Assembly: GCA_002104535.1 (NCBI GenBank)
Contig: NBOG01000011.1
Span: 81,919 to 145,918, forward strand
DNA: 64,000 nt
Direction of reading: 5' to 3'
DNA from: Cognaticolwellia sediminilitoris
GTDB lineage: Bacteria; Pseudomonadota; Gammaproteobacteria; Enterobacterales; Alteromonadaceae
A program made the translations under genes and the position numbers. The notes under the pieces were generated by a model. The model was not told the DNA's origin and made no database searches. It saw only the letters and a list, made by a program, of their open reading frames with translations. Every line of letters begins with the position of its first letter. Position 1 is the stretch's first letter. Positions 54,421-63,868 of this stretch are shown here, piece after piece.

Positions 54421-57339
54421 CTAAATCAGGGGCTTGTTGTCTATGTTCTCCTGAATCTCTGGGAGGTCTTGATATTGAGCCCTGTTACGACCGTTAGACT
54501 TAGCTAAATAAAGTGCCTGATCCGCTTGATTGATTAACTGCTGACGATAAACTGACCAGCTATCAGTACCTTGTTGATAAGACGGTACTTGTGTCGCGAG
54601 CCCGATACTAATCGTGACATATTTTTCACAGTCAGAATGCTCATGCGGTAACTGTAAGTTTAAAACTGACTGGACGCATTTATTTGCTAATGCTAAAGCG
54701 TTAATTTCATCGGTGTTGTGGATCAAAACAATGAATTCTTCACCACCAAAGCGGGCAATTAACTCACCACTCCTAACAAAATTACTTTGCAATGCTTGTG
54801 CTACTGTTGTTAGGCAAATATCACCTTCGAGGTGGCCATAGTTATCATTATAGGGTTTAAAAAAGTCAATATCGATCATCATTACTGTGAGTTTTTTCTC
54901 ATCACGCATAGCACGTTTTATTTCACTATCTAATTGCTCGAAAAAATATCGACGATTATAAAGCCCGGTTAATTGATCACGGTTAGATAAGTTTTCTAAC
55001 TTAGTATTTAGCTTTGATAACGCATTATTAGCATCCGACAATTCTAGAGTTCGTTGTTGAATATGGTGCTCCATTTTTTCATATTCATGTCGCATGCTAC
55101 TTAACTGTCGAAGCGTTCTATATTTATCAATAGCTGCATTGAATCCACTTGAAGCTTTAGCTGAGAATTTACCCCAAAAATGGGCATTTTTAACGGTGAT
55201 TTTTAACAATTGATGGCTTTGACTTGCTTGAGCTAGGCTACTTGTAACCGTAACTTCGAGAATATATTCACCAGCAGGTAGAGTAGTTAACTCAATTAGC
55301 GAGCCATCAAGCTTATGCCAAGATGAATGTAAGCCGACTACTCGATATTGATAGTGAAGGGCGTGCTCTTGCCATAACCAAAAACTACCAAGGCGAATTT
55401 TTAAACACCAACTGCCTTCTCTGAGTTCAATAAAGCCAGGTCGGCTATTTAAAACATCATCACATTCGATATTTTTTATTTCCGGTACTGGAGGTTTAAT
55501 TTTTTCAGCTAATTCCATAATATTAACAGACTGTAAACCTTCATTTAGTCCACACCAGTATTGAGCATTATTTTGCTTGAGTAAGCTGCGTGTTGTAGTA
55601 AATTCCCAGAACTTTTGCTTGGGATAATTTTCAATAATAAAGCTGCATTTCTTACCGACTAAATTGAATAGTTTTAAGCCTTGTGAAGTACCAAGCACAA
55701 TCTCAGTCGGTGAATGCCAATGTGCACACCAAGCCGCAACAGATTCATCGACTTGTAATAACTGTTCCATACTTTCATTATCTATTAGCCATACTTTATT
55801 ATCAGCGGCAATAATGGTTCGATTATGACTATCGATATCAATCGCGTATACATTAAAAAGATCAACACTTGAAAAGGCTTTTTGTAGTTTTTGGGATATA
55901 CAATTATAGAGCCATACGCCGTTACCGAGTGTTGCGATATAAAATGAGCTAGGGTTGATAGCTTTTATCGCGTAAACGTACCCTATCGAGTGCTGATTAG
56001 TACCATGTAGTGGCGATACTACTTTTTCTTTTACTTGATAGAGGTAAAGTCCTGAAACATTACCGTAGATTATATTGTTTTGAAAGCGCGCTAAACAGCG
56101 TCCAGCCCCTAAGTTTTCATCGACTAGGCGTTTAACGTAGACTTGATCAATGCTATCGAATTGTATCAGTCCTTTGTCAGTTGCGGCCCAAAAGCCTAGA
56201 TCTGAAAAATAATTCAAATCCCAACAGGATAAGCCTCGTAGAGAAATAATTTCCTGGCTCAACTCGGGTAATTGCTTAGGTACAAAAAAACTGTATCCAG
56301 TACCACCAACCAGTAAATGATTTTCGACCTCTGCATCTTCTAGGTGATTTATGTCGTCAATAGGTAACAGTAATGGGGAAAAAGATTGTATTGATAATAT
56401 TGAGTTTTTGCGTTCACTTCGATAACAGGTTATCCAGCGCGTTAAAGCCGATACCTTCATTAAGCCGCTAAAGTCAGTGGCTATCCATAAATTGCCATAT
56501 GTGTCTTGGCTCATGGTATTAACTAAAACATCGTCATTAATTAATCTATTGATTTGCCATTGCCCTTGTTGGCTAGTCATGACAATTAAACTGCGACTAT
56601 TGGCTAAGTAAAGCTCACCAATATCAGTGTAATAAACCGCACGAGTATCTTCGAAATCTTTTGGGAGCGCAATGCTTTCAATTATATGAAAGTCAGTATC
56701 AAGTTGAATGACAAAGCTATCTGTAATTAGCCATATAAAGCCCTGTTGCTGAAAAATTTTCTTTGGTGTGCCGTATTTCGCTAATGCTTTACGAACAAAG
56801 GGTTGGAATTTGTCTTCTTGGTATAACCATAAGCCGCTATTTTTACTCTGAATTAAAATGGTGTTTTGATCAAAACAAACCATATTAACGATAAAATCAT
56901 CATCTACTGGTGAATTAAGTAACTTTAACTGTTGAGATTGCGTATCCCAAATACGCAGTCCATTTGCACAAGCAAGAATGTAATTATTACTTGAAACCTT
57001 CATGGCGCCTTCGCAGCACCCTAGGCCTAAATCAACAGTTGAAATATTGGTTACTAAGTTCATTGACTTAGCATCAAGAATATCAACGCCGATATCTGAA
57101 CAGACTAAAATATAATCCCCATCACGCGCAAGCCCTCGAATACCGTGTGTTAGTAGGCCATTCTTTTGGTCAAGTACTCGAACTTGTTCACCGTCAAATA
57201 CCGCAAGGCCGTTCGGAGTCGCCAGCCACAGCATACGTTCAAGAAACAGCATTTGATGAATTTGATGAGAAGGTAGACCATGCTCGCGAGTGATCCATTC
57301 ATAAGCGAAATCATGGAATAAAGTGTTTTGTTCGTTCAT
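54421..57339 (-). CDS. Cytoplasmic beta-propeller / Y_Y_Y / GGDEF diguanylate cyclase
   Basis: Protein of 972 residues. Residues about 10-640 are a two-component-regulator-type propeller (W-I-T-R-E-H-G-L-P-S...M-L-W-L-A-T-P-N-G-L-A-V-F-D-G, Y-G-N-L-W-I-A-T). A Y_Y_Y-like domain lies at about 650-735 (W-H-K-L-D-G, L-P-A-G-E-Y-I-L-E-V), a coiled coil at about 755-810, and GGDEF with the active R-F-G-G-E-E-F (GGEEF at 865-869). Relatives are normally periplasmic sensors with a signal peptide and a membrane helix before GGDEF. Here the N-terminus M-N-E-Q-N-T-L-F-H-D-F-A has neither, the frame upstream is closed by a TAA, and no membrane helix follows the Y_Y_Y domain. It should make c-di-GMP in response to a cytoplasmic signal. 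Confidence 0.9.
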   Translation of the reverse strand: MNEQNTLFHDFAYEWITREHGLPSHQIHQMLFLERMLWLATPNGLAVFDGEQVRVLDQKNGLLTHGIRGLARDGDYILVCSDIGVDILDAKSMNLVTNISTVDLGLGCCEGAMKVSSNNYILACANGLRIWDTQSQQLKLLNSPVDDDFIVNMVCFDQNTILIQSKNSGLWLYQEDKFQPFVRKALAKYGTPKKIFQQQGFIWLITDSFVIQLDTDFHIIESIALPKDFEDTRAVYYTDIGELYLANSRSLIVMTSQQGQWQINRLINDDVLVNTMSQDTYGNLWIATDFSGLMKVSALTRWITCYRSERKNSILSIQSFSPLLLPIDDINHLEDAEVENHLLVGGTGYSFFVPKQLPELSQEIISLRGLSCWDLNYFSDLGFWAATDKGLIQFDSIDQVYVKRLVDENLGAGRCLARFQNNIIYGNVSGLYLYQVKEKVVSPLHGTNQHSIGYVYAIKAINPSSFYIATLGNGVWLYNCISQKLQKAFSSVDLFNVYAIDIDSHNRTIIAADNKVWLIDNESMEQLLQVDESVAAWCAHWHSPTEIVLGTSQGLKLFNLVGKKCSFIIENYPKQKFWEFTTTRSLLKQNNAQYWCGLNEGLQSVNIMELAEKIKPPVPEIKNIECDDVLNSRPGFIELREGSWCLKIRLGSFWLWQEHALHYQYRVVGLHSSWHKLDGSLIELTTLPAGEYILEVTVTSSLAQASQSHQLLKITVKNAHFWGKFSAKASSGFNAAIDKYRTLRQLSSMRHEYEKMEHHIQQRTLELSDANNALSKLNTKLENLSNRDQLTGLYNRRYFFEQLDSEIKRAMRDEKKLTVMMIDIDFFKPYNDNYGHLEGDICLTTVAQALQSNFVRSGELIARFGGEEFIVLIHNTDEINALALANKCVQSVLNLQLPHEHSDCEKYVTISIGLATQVPSYQQGTDSWSVYRQQLINQADQALYLAKSNGRNRAQYQDLPEIQENIDNKPLI

Positions 57340-57484
57340 GTAAGCCTGAGCCCTTAAAATATATAATATTTACGCGATATTTTGCTCCCTGCAACGCGTC
57401 GTAATCTATCATAGCAGTATCTGAGCTGATTTTATCTATTCTAAATATTCTAGTGAAAGTAAATATTTATTAATATATTTAAAG

Positions 57485-59173
57485 CTAGATAAAATTACTT
57501 TTAATGGTTAAAGCATCAACTGGTTTGGTATAAAAATAGCCTTGGCCTCGGTCAATATCGAGCTGTTGGCATAAACTCAAGCTACTTTCATTTTCTATGC
57601 CTTCGGCAACAATCGCTATATCTATTGATTGCAACATACGACAGATGCCTGTAATTAATCTTTTAGTGTTGGCTTCATGGCTTTTAAGTATTAATGCGGT
57701 GTCTATTTTGACGGTATCAATAGGGAAATTATGTAAATGTGACAGGGAAGAAAAACCAATACCAAAATCATCTAAAGATATCATACAACCCAGTTGTTTC
57801 AGTGACGTAAAAAACTCGATAGTTTCGTTATTGCTTTCCAGTAATGTAGTTTCAGTTAATTCAAACTCAACTAGATGAGGAGCAACGTTATATTGGGTCA
57901 ACATGCTTTTAATGAACGCGAGTAAAGATTTATCTTTTATTTGTATCGGCGATAAGTTGATTGCAATCGATAACTGCTCACTGTTTTCTAAATTCCATGC
58001 TGAAATTTGATAAAGTGATTGTTGTATAACCCAACGGCCAATATCATTGATTATTCCTGAGCACTCTGCAATTTCAAGGAAGCTTAGTGGATATTGCAAC
58101 GTGTTTTTATAATCCCAACGAATTAGCGCTTCGAAGCCAGTAAGCTTATTAGTTGATAATTGATAAATGGGTTGGTAATGAAGTACAAACTCATTACGGG
58201 TCAATGCGCCAATTAAATAAGCTTCTGTTTGATAACGTTGTAAAAATTGTGCTTGCATTTCTTCTTCAAAATAGCAAATTTGGTTTCTGCCCAATTTTTT
58301 TGCCCGATACATAGCGATATCAGCAAATTTAAGCAATTCAATCGCTTCGACACTATTGTCCGGGTATATAGCAATCCCAATACTTGCTGACATTTTTATG
58401 TCAATGCCAGAAATAATAAAAGGGACTTCTAGACTGCTTAATATGCGCTTAGTCACCCTAGTTGCATTATCAATAGTGTGTAAATTGCTTAAAATGATTG
58501 CAAATTCATCGCCGCCTAAGCGAGCAAACACTTCATTTCCACGTAAACAATTGCTAACTCGCTTCGCCACCTGCTTTAAAAGCTCATCGCCTACATCGTG
58601 ACCATGAGTATCATTAATAAATTTAAAATTATCTAAGTCTAAAAGGGTAAGAGCGAGCTTGGCATTATCTCGTGGCTTTTGGGTAATTGATGCACTTAAT
58701 GCTTCTTCAAATGAATAGCGATTTGCTAAACCTGTTAATGAGTCTTGCTCTGCGAGCACCTTAGCTTTTTGAAAACTGTTATGAAGCTTTTGTTCAAGTA
58801 CAAAACGTGCCCGAGAGTGCAATATTGCCCGCTCTAATCTAGGACCCGTGACTTCAGATTTAAGTAAAAAATCTTGGGCGCCCGCTCTCACACATTCTAA
58901 AGCAAGCGCAGGCTCTTCAGAGTTACTGAGCATAATAATTGCTACACTGTTATCTAACGGCGCTCTGCGAATTTCAAGTAATAATTCTATACCATCACGT
59001 TGTGGCATACGGTAATCTAATAAAACAACATCAAATTTCTGTGCTGAAAAAGCGATTAACCCCTCATCAACAGACTCTGTTTCAACAAAGTTACAATGTC
59101 CGATCGACTTATTTAATGTTCTTTTAATATGCTCTCGGTCAACAACATCGTCATCGACAATTAATATATTCAG
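57485..59173 (-). CDS. Receiver-GGDEF-EAL response regulator with near-cognate start
   Basis: c-di-GMP turnover protein of about 562 residues: receiver (1-120, acidic D7-D9, phospho-acceptor D53 in V-V-L-L-D-Y-R-M-P), GGDEF with R-L-G-G-D-E-F (GGDEF at 220-224) and EAL (E-A-L at 348-350, E-T-T-L, D-D-F-G near 425). Both catalytic motifs look intact. The first canonical start, ATG at 59008, would cut half the receiver. The full domain begins with CTG at 59173 (CTG-AAT-ATA-TTA-ATT-GTC-GAT), seven bases after GGGAG; a TAG at 59191-59189 closes the frame, with only ATT besides. Last gene of the CHASE kinase operon, so it is likely phosphorylated by that kinase. Confidence 0.85.
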   Translation of the reverse strand: MNILIVDDDVVDREHIKRTLNKSIGHCNFVETESVDEGLIAFSAQKFDVVLLDYRMPQRDGIELLLEIRRAPLDNSVAIIMLSNSEEPALALECVRAGAQDFLLKSEVTGPRLERAILHSRARFVLEQKLHNSFQKAKVLAEQDSLTGLANRYSFEEALSASITQKPRDNAKLALTLLDLDNFKFINDTHGHDVGDELLKQVAKRVSNCLRGNEVFARLGGDEFAIILSNLHTIDNATRVTKRILSSLEVPFIISGIDIKMSASIGIAIYPDNSVEAIELLKFADIAMYRAKKLGRNQICYFEEEMQAQFLQRYQTEAYLIGALTRNEFVLHYQPIYQLSTNKLTGFEALIRWDYKNTLQYPLSFLEIAECSGIINDIGRWVIQQSLYQISAWNLENSEQLSIAINLSPIQIKDKSLLAFIKSMLTQYNVAPHLVEFELTETTLLESNNETIEFFTSLKQLGCMISLDDFGIGFSSLSHLHNFPIDTVKIDTALILKSHEANTKRLITGICRMLQSIDIAIVAEGIENESSLSLCQQLDIDRGQGYFYTKPVDALTIKSNFI

Positions 59174-59217
59174 TGGAATTCTCCCAGACTATAAATTTAT
59201 TAACATGTAAAATCTTG

Positions 59218-59643
59218 TTATTCACCTGGAAAGATGACAATTTTCCAGTATCCATTTAGCACTTTCACAATATCTAAAAATCCTTCACCAACTTGATCTT
59301 TAACAAAGTAACCAGCAATGTGCTTACGGTAACTCGCAGTAATATCTTCATCAGACTTCGACGTGGTTAATACAAAAACGATACTGTTGACTAATTTTGG
59401 ATCTTGTCGTATTTCATCTAGAAATTCTAAACCATTTAATCGTGGCATTTGTAAATCAAGTAAAATAACGTAGGGTGATTGAACCTTGCCACTTCTCAAA
59501 AGCTCCAATCCTTCAAGACCATCACAAGCTCTGATAATAGGGTTACCAAGTGACATTTTTCTAAATGCTCGTGTGATAGACATAGCATCAACTTCATCAT
59601 CTTCTATCAGTAATAATGTTACTTCTTTTTTTTCAACTGTCAT
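59218..59643 (-). CDS. Single-domain response regulator (Rcp1-like)
   Basis: Stand-alone receiver of 141 residues: acidic E14-D15-D16 pair, phospho-acceptor D63 in V-I-L-L-D-L-Q-M-P-R-L-N-G-L, conserved T in F-V-L-T-T-S-K and lysine near 102. The Rcp1/phytochrome-type features (L-L-I-E-D-D, L-N-G-L-E-F-L) are clear. It has no output domain, so it probably shuttles phosphate or competes between the kinase and the receiver-GGDEF-EAL protein. It lies between the two genes in one operon. Confidence 0.9.
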   Translation of the reverse strand: MTVEKKEVTLLLIEDDEVDAMSITRAFRKMSLGNPIIRACDGLEGLELLRSGKVQSPYVILLDLQMPRLNGLEFLDEIRQDPKLVNSIVFVLTTSKSDEDITASYRKHIAGYFVKDQVGEGFLDIVKVLNGYWKIVIFPGE

Positions 59644-59696
59644 CTTACTTATCCGTTTACATCGTGAATTTTGTTAAAAGCTTCAGATATTTTAAA

Positions 59697-61469
59697 TTAC
59701 TTCGTGTTTTTGGCAGGCCACCTAACAATGATAGTTGTACCGCTTTTTCCATCAGACTCAATAGTTAAGCTACCACCATAATGTTCAACTGTTTTTTTCG
59801 ATAGAGACAACCCCATGCCACTGCCTTCTACTTTGTCCCTCGGGCGTAAGGTTTGGAACATTTCTAACGCTTTATCAACTAAGTCTTTAGGAATACCTGG
59901 ACCGTCATCTTTTACATAAATAGCATGAGAATCATCATCTTTCTCGTAGGTTATTTCGATATGACCTGAAGATTTATCATGGTGTTTTATCGCATTAGAT
60001 ATTAAATTTCTGAGCACTATTTCTAGAGGGATTTTTGCTACATTAAGGCTTTGACTCTCAACTGATAGTGTAAAAGTTTTCGGGTGATCCAACAGGCTAA
60101 ATATTTCTCTTGCCGTTGCAGCTAAATCTACCGGTTGAGATTTATATTCATGACGGCCAATACGTGCGTAGTCAAGTAAGTCATCTAGTAACTTATTCAT
60201 CCTTTCACTACGGTTATTAAGTAAGGTTAAGTGCTCTTTAGAGCTGGCAGGTAAAAGATTTTCACAATCTTCACTAATCCAACTGACTAACTTTCTGATG
60301 GCATTCAATGGCGATTTTAAATCATGAGAAGCAACGTAAGCAAACTGCTCAAGGTCTTGATTTGATTTAACTAGTCGCTGGGTTTTAATTTTTAATTCAC
60401 GAGTGATAACGTCAGCATATGCCAGCGCTTGTTTATTTGCTCGTGATAGAAAAATAAATAATGCTAATAACAACAGGTTAATAATAACGCCGCCAAGCAG
60501 TATTAAATGGGGTTGATTAGATTTTGAGTTTTCACGAAAGTCTAAATTTGAACTGATTTGGAATTGCCACTTTCGCCCGTATAAATCTACATCAATGTGT
60601 TTAATAAATAGCGGATTGGGATCAATTTTGCTGGCATCATCATTGTCGGCATCATTGTAAAGTGATTCACCATTGTCGCTAATTTTAAGAGTAACATGAC
60701 GTTTATCAACGGCTAAAGTGCCTGAAATGAGCTTCGACATGATAAAAGGTGCATAAGTAACACCTATAATGGCCTCTCGACGGGCACTAACTGAGTCACG
60801 TAATGCACCTTTTTTATAAAAAGGTGCATAAAATAAGAAGCCAGGAGTCTGTTTAGCGTCTTGTACTAAGGTGATTGGTCCAGTTAATTGTGCTAATCCA
60901 GTATCTCGGGCATTTTTAATACCGGAGTATCTGTTTTTTTCAAACGCTACATCTAAGCCAACTGCTTGTTTATTTGTTAAATAAGGTTCAATGTAAGTAA
61001 TTGGCCAAAGCTCTGGTTCTTTGTGGCTTGGATGAATAGTGAAATTAGCTCTCTGCTTTTGTTGTTGGTTGATAAAGCTATTTTTTTGCTCAAGTTTAAC
61101 ATTAAGAATAATACCTAAACCGTTGATACCTGGATAAGTTTGGTGAATTTGTAAACTATCGCTATAATTTTTCCATTGTAAATAATCGACTTCTTTATCA
61201 GAAGCATCAATATGGGCTACAGCTCCCCATAAAGCATGTTCATATAGCTGCATGCGCTCTTTTACAAGTTCAATTGATTGTAAAGATTCTCGTTCAAAAC
61301 GTTCAGCTACAGATTTATTGTGTTGTTCTGTTGCTATGTACCAAGCCGCAAATGTCAAAATGCAAGAAAGCATTAATATAAACCAATGAATACCTTGAAA
61401 CTGACTCGAATCAATCAGCTTTTGACGTTCGCTTTCGGTATTTATCGATTCAGTAGGAATGTCTTTCAT
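59697..61469 (-). CDS. CHASE-domain sensor histidine kinase
   Basis: Membrane kinase of 590 residues. First helix about 29-48, periplasmic CHASE domain about 80-290 (Y-P-G-I-N-G-L-G, W-P-I-T-Y-I-E-P, P-F-L-F-Y-A-P-F-Y style segments), second helix about 325-345, coiled coil, HisKA with the phospho-acceptor H382 in Y-V-A-S-H-D-L-K-S-P-L-N-A-I and HATPase_c (R-N-L-I-S-N-A-I-K-H, D-D-G-P-G-I, G-S-G-M-G-L-S-L). CHASE domains sense small ligands such as cytokinin-like or other adenine or peptide compounds. The two downstream response regulators are its likely partners. Confidence 0.92.
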   Translation of the reverse strand: MKDIPTESINTESERQKLIDSSQFQGIHWFILMLSCILTFAAWYIATEQHNKSVAERFERESLQSIELVKERMQLYEHALWGAVAHIDASDKEVDYLQWKNYSDSLQIHQTYPGINGLGIILNVKLEQKNSFINQQQKQRANFTIHPSHKEPELWPITYIEPYLTNKQAVGLDVAFEKNRYSGIKNARDTGLAQLTGPITLVQDAKQTPGFLFYAPFYKKGALRDSVSARREAIIGVTYAPFIMSKLISGTLAVDKRHVTLKISDNGESLYNDADNDDASKIDPNPLFIKHIDVDLYGRKWQFQISSNLDFRENSKSNQPHLILLGGVIINLLLLALFIFLSRANKQALAYADVITRELKIKTQRLVKSNQDLEQFAYVASHDLKSPLNAIRKLVSWISEDCENLLPASSKEHLTLLNNRSERMNKLLDDLLDYARIGRHEYKSQPVDLAATAREIFSLLDHPKTFTLSVESQSLNVAKIPLEIVLRNLISNAIKHHDKSSGHIEITYEKDDDSHAIYVKDDGPGIPKDLVDKALEMFQTLRPRDKVEGSGMGLSLSKKTVEHYGGSLTIESDGKSGTTIIVRWPAKNTK

Positions 61470-61984
61470 TAATAAAATCTCTAATATTAAAAATAATTAC
61501 GGAAGGTTAGTTGTCAAAATCATCATTATAAATAGATTAGGTCATATACTCGTGCTTTATAAAGGAATGATTAAAATGGGAAAATCGCATTAAATAATCA
61601 CTTCTATCAAAAATACAATATTGACAAAAAATTATAAAAAAAACTAACCACATCATCAAGATAATATAAAAAATCAGATATTGCTAGGTTATTGATTTTT
61701 AAAATTGTTACTCATATTTACCCTAAGTAAAAAATTAAGTGCTATATGGCAGTTTATTGCGGCAGTTTATTGCGGCATTTAATACGGTGAATATTATTTT
61801 TGAATGACTGCTTTATTTGTGCTTAATCGTGTTAACTACCTGAATCATATTAGATCTAAGTGATAATTTTTTTGTTTTGCTTAGTTTAATCAATTATTTT
61901 GATTAGATTAACTAAATTAATACGTTTGCTAGTGAGCTGTGAAGCTATATAATTGTCGTCATACTTTACTTTTTGAGCAATAAA
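61470..61984. other. AT-rich gene-free region between CHASE kinase and MlaC-like gene
   Basis: About 510 bases, strongly AT-rich, between divergent genes. The only feature noticed is a 13-bp direct repeat (61748-61773). No RNA gene or strong palindrome was recognised. Confidence 0.45.
61748..61773. repeat. Tandem 13-bp direct repeat
   Basis: GGCAGTTTATTGC is present twice in tandem and is followed by GGCATTT, a partial third unit. Placement in a promoter region suggests slippage or a binding site. Confidence 0.6.
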
Positions 61985-62623
61985 ATGAAAACCGAACGCA
62001 CCAACAATACAGCAAATTTAACCATTGTTGTTTTGATCACTTTAATACTATTTATTTCTACTTCAGTATTTGCCTCAGCTGATGATGCAAAAACTAAAGT
62101 AAAAACAGTATTTAGTCAGGTTGAGTCATCATTAATTAAATTAAAACAGACTAATACCTTAACAAAAGTGAATATCACTGATGTGTTAACTAAACATTTG
62201 TTGCCTGAAGTTGAAACAAAGTATTTTACTTATAAAGTGCTGAATAAAAATTTGGCGAAAGTTCCAGATGAACTTAAAGAACGGTTTGTTCATGAGTTAT
62301 CAATGCAACTCATTAATACCTACAGTAATTTATTAAATAAATATACTAATGAAGTGATTAATGTTGGGCAAAGTACTTTATCCAAAAGTGGCAAGATGGC
62401 AATGGTAGATATTGCGATTGTGAGTAAATCTAAGACCAATAGTGCCGTGGTTAAATTATTACAAAACAATGAACAAGAGTGGCTGTTTTTTGATATTGAA
62501 GTTGAAGGTATAAGTTTATTACAAACTAAGCAGAATGAAATTAATGCCAGTTTTAATAGGCTTGGTGTTGAAGGAACTTTGCTACATTTACAGAAAATCA
62601 ATCAAAAAGCGAATGAAGGATAA
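61985..62623 (+). CDS. MlaC-like periplasmic phospholipid-binding protein (orphan)
   Basis: Protein of about 212 residues from ATG at 61985 (TTG at 61973 also in frame) with a signal peptide ending near F-A-S-A-D-D. The MlaC pattern is visible: L-L-P-E-V-E-T-K-Y-F-T-Y-K-V-L, L-K-E-R-F-V-H-E-L-S-M-Q-L-I-N-T-Y and W-L-F-F-D-I-E-V-E-G-I-S-L-L. In the Mla system MlaC carries lipid between the outer and inner membranes. No mlaA, B, D, E or F gene is near, so it is an orphan paralogue. An MscS gene starts about 42 bases on. Confidence 0.82.
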   Translation: MKTERTNNTANLTIVVLITLILFISTSVFASADDAKTKVKTVFSQVESSLIKLKQTNTLTKVNITDVLTKHLLPEVETKYFTYKVLNKNLAKVPDELKERFVHELSMQLINTYSNLLNKYTNEVINVGQSTLSKSGKMAMVDIAIVSKSKTNSAVVKLLQNNEQEWLFFDIEVEGISLLQTKQNEINASFNRLGVEGTLLHLQKINQKANEG

Positions 62624-62665
62624 ATGGTCGTTTATTTTTAGTTCATCGCAATAAAGGTAATTGTT

Positions 62666-63502
62666 ATTTTATACATCGACGCCATTGTAGAATTCTTTCT
62701 ACAACATAAATTTATTCTAACGACTACTTTTATCGTTGCTTTTTATGCTACTAAAGCGGTAACGATAAAATTAATTAAACGAAAATCTAAAAAAAGTAAA
62801 AAATTAAAAATTAACATGGTTAATAATATCTTCACCATGTTAATTATTGTTTTTATTGTTAATATTTGGTCGGATGAAATACAACGGTTTGCTTTTTCAA
62901 TTGCGGCGTTCATTGTCGCTATTGTTTTAGCAACTCGAGAGTTTATTCAATGTTTCATCGGTTTTATTTATATTCTAACAAGTAGACCTTTTCGTATTGG
63001 TGATTGGATACAAGTCGGTCAACACTATGGCGAAGTACATTCAAGTGATTGGGCGAAACTGACCCTATTGGAAGTGAATAAATACGATTATCAATACACA
63101 GGTAAAACCCTGTATGTACCGAATAGTCAGCTAATTACCTCAGTTATAAAGAATTTAAATTTTTTAAAACGCTATGCAATGCATCATTTTACCATTGTCA
63201 GAGACGACAGTGTAAATCCCTTTGTGTTTATTGAAACTTTGCATGAAAAGGCCAACCTTTATTGTGAAGAATTTAAAGAAGTGGCAGTTCGTTATAATCA
63301 ATTGATCGAAAACCGTTTAGATATCACCATTGCAGGCCCTGAGCCTCATATTCAGATATCTACTTCTGAGCTAGGCGATACACAAGTTGCGTTTTCGGTT
63401 TTCTGTCCAACAGATAAAGCACTCGGGATTGAGCAGAAACTTACCGCTGATTTTATGAACTTGTGGTTTGAAAATAAACATAAAAGCAAATTGACGGATT
63501 AA
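62666..63502 (+). CDS. MscS-family channel with a probable ATT start
   Basis: Second mechanosensitive channel of the window. From ATG at 62816 only 228 residues remain and the first transmembrane helix would be lost. The frame is open upstream to a TAG at 62639, with no ATG, GTG or TTG. ATT at 62666 has AAAGG eight bases upstream and gives a 278-residue protein with a proper first helix (F-I-L-T-T-T-F-I-V-A-F-Y-A-T-K-A) and a basic linker. The pore and beta domain are clear: R-P-F-R-I-G-D-W-I-Q-V and Y-V-P-N-S-Q-L. It probably forms one unit with the MlaC-like gene. Confidence 0.83.
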   Translation: MLYIDAIVEFFLQHKFILTTTFIVAFYATKAVTIKLIKRKSKKSKKLKINMVNNIFTMLIIVFIVNIWSDEIQRFAFSIAAFIVAIVLATREFIQCFIGFIYILTSRPFRIGDWIQVGQHYGEVHSSDWAKLTLLEVNKYDYQYTGKTLYVPNSQLITSVIKNLNFLKRYAMHHFTIVRDDSVNPFVFIETLHEKANLYCEEFKEVAVRYNQLIENRLDITIAGPEPHIQISTSELGDTQVAFSVFCPTDKALGIEQKLTADFMNLWFENKHKSKLTD

Positions 63503-63588
63503 TTTGACGTTATTTAGAAATATCTTTCCCTACCTGAGCAGAACGTAGCTTTAAGTTCGAAGCTATATTAAGTTTTTAATTGTCTTTC

Positions 63589-63616
63589 GTAGGGGCGACT
63601 TCAGTCGCCAATCCCA
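63589..63616 (+). repeat. REP-type palindrome, copy 1
   Basis: GTAGGGGCGACTTCAGTCGCC: GTAG tetranucleotide followed by a GGCGACT/AGTCGCC hairpin, with a conserved flank AATCCC. This is the architecture of REP sequences mobilised by REP-associated tyrosine transposases. Confidence 0.8.
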
Positions 63617-63840
63617 GTCAATTAACCAACCCACATCTATCCCAAAATTCAATTATTTCAACAAAAAATGCAGGCGAAATCTCTGTTAATGATTGGTTAG
63701 CAATAAACCAAATTCACAGGGAGGAGAGAAGGAGAAAATAAGGAGATTTTACAAAATAACCTATTTAGGTTCTCTCTTGTCTTCCTCATTGTGTTCTTCT
63801 TGTGAAATGATTGTTGTGAAACTTGTTTTTAATTGTTTTT

Positions 63841-63868
63841 CGTAGGGGCGACTTCAGTCGCCAATCCC
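63841..63868 (+). repeat. REP-type palindrome, copy 2
   Basis: Same GTAG-plus-hairpin core as copy 1, in the same orientation about 250 bases further on, with the same TTTTCGTAGG / AATCCC flanks apart from single changes. Confidence 0.8.
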
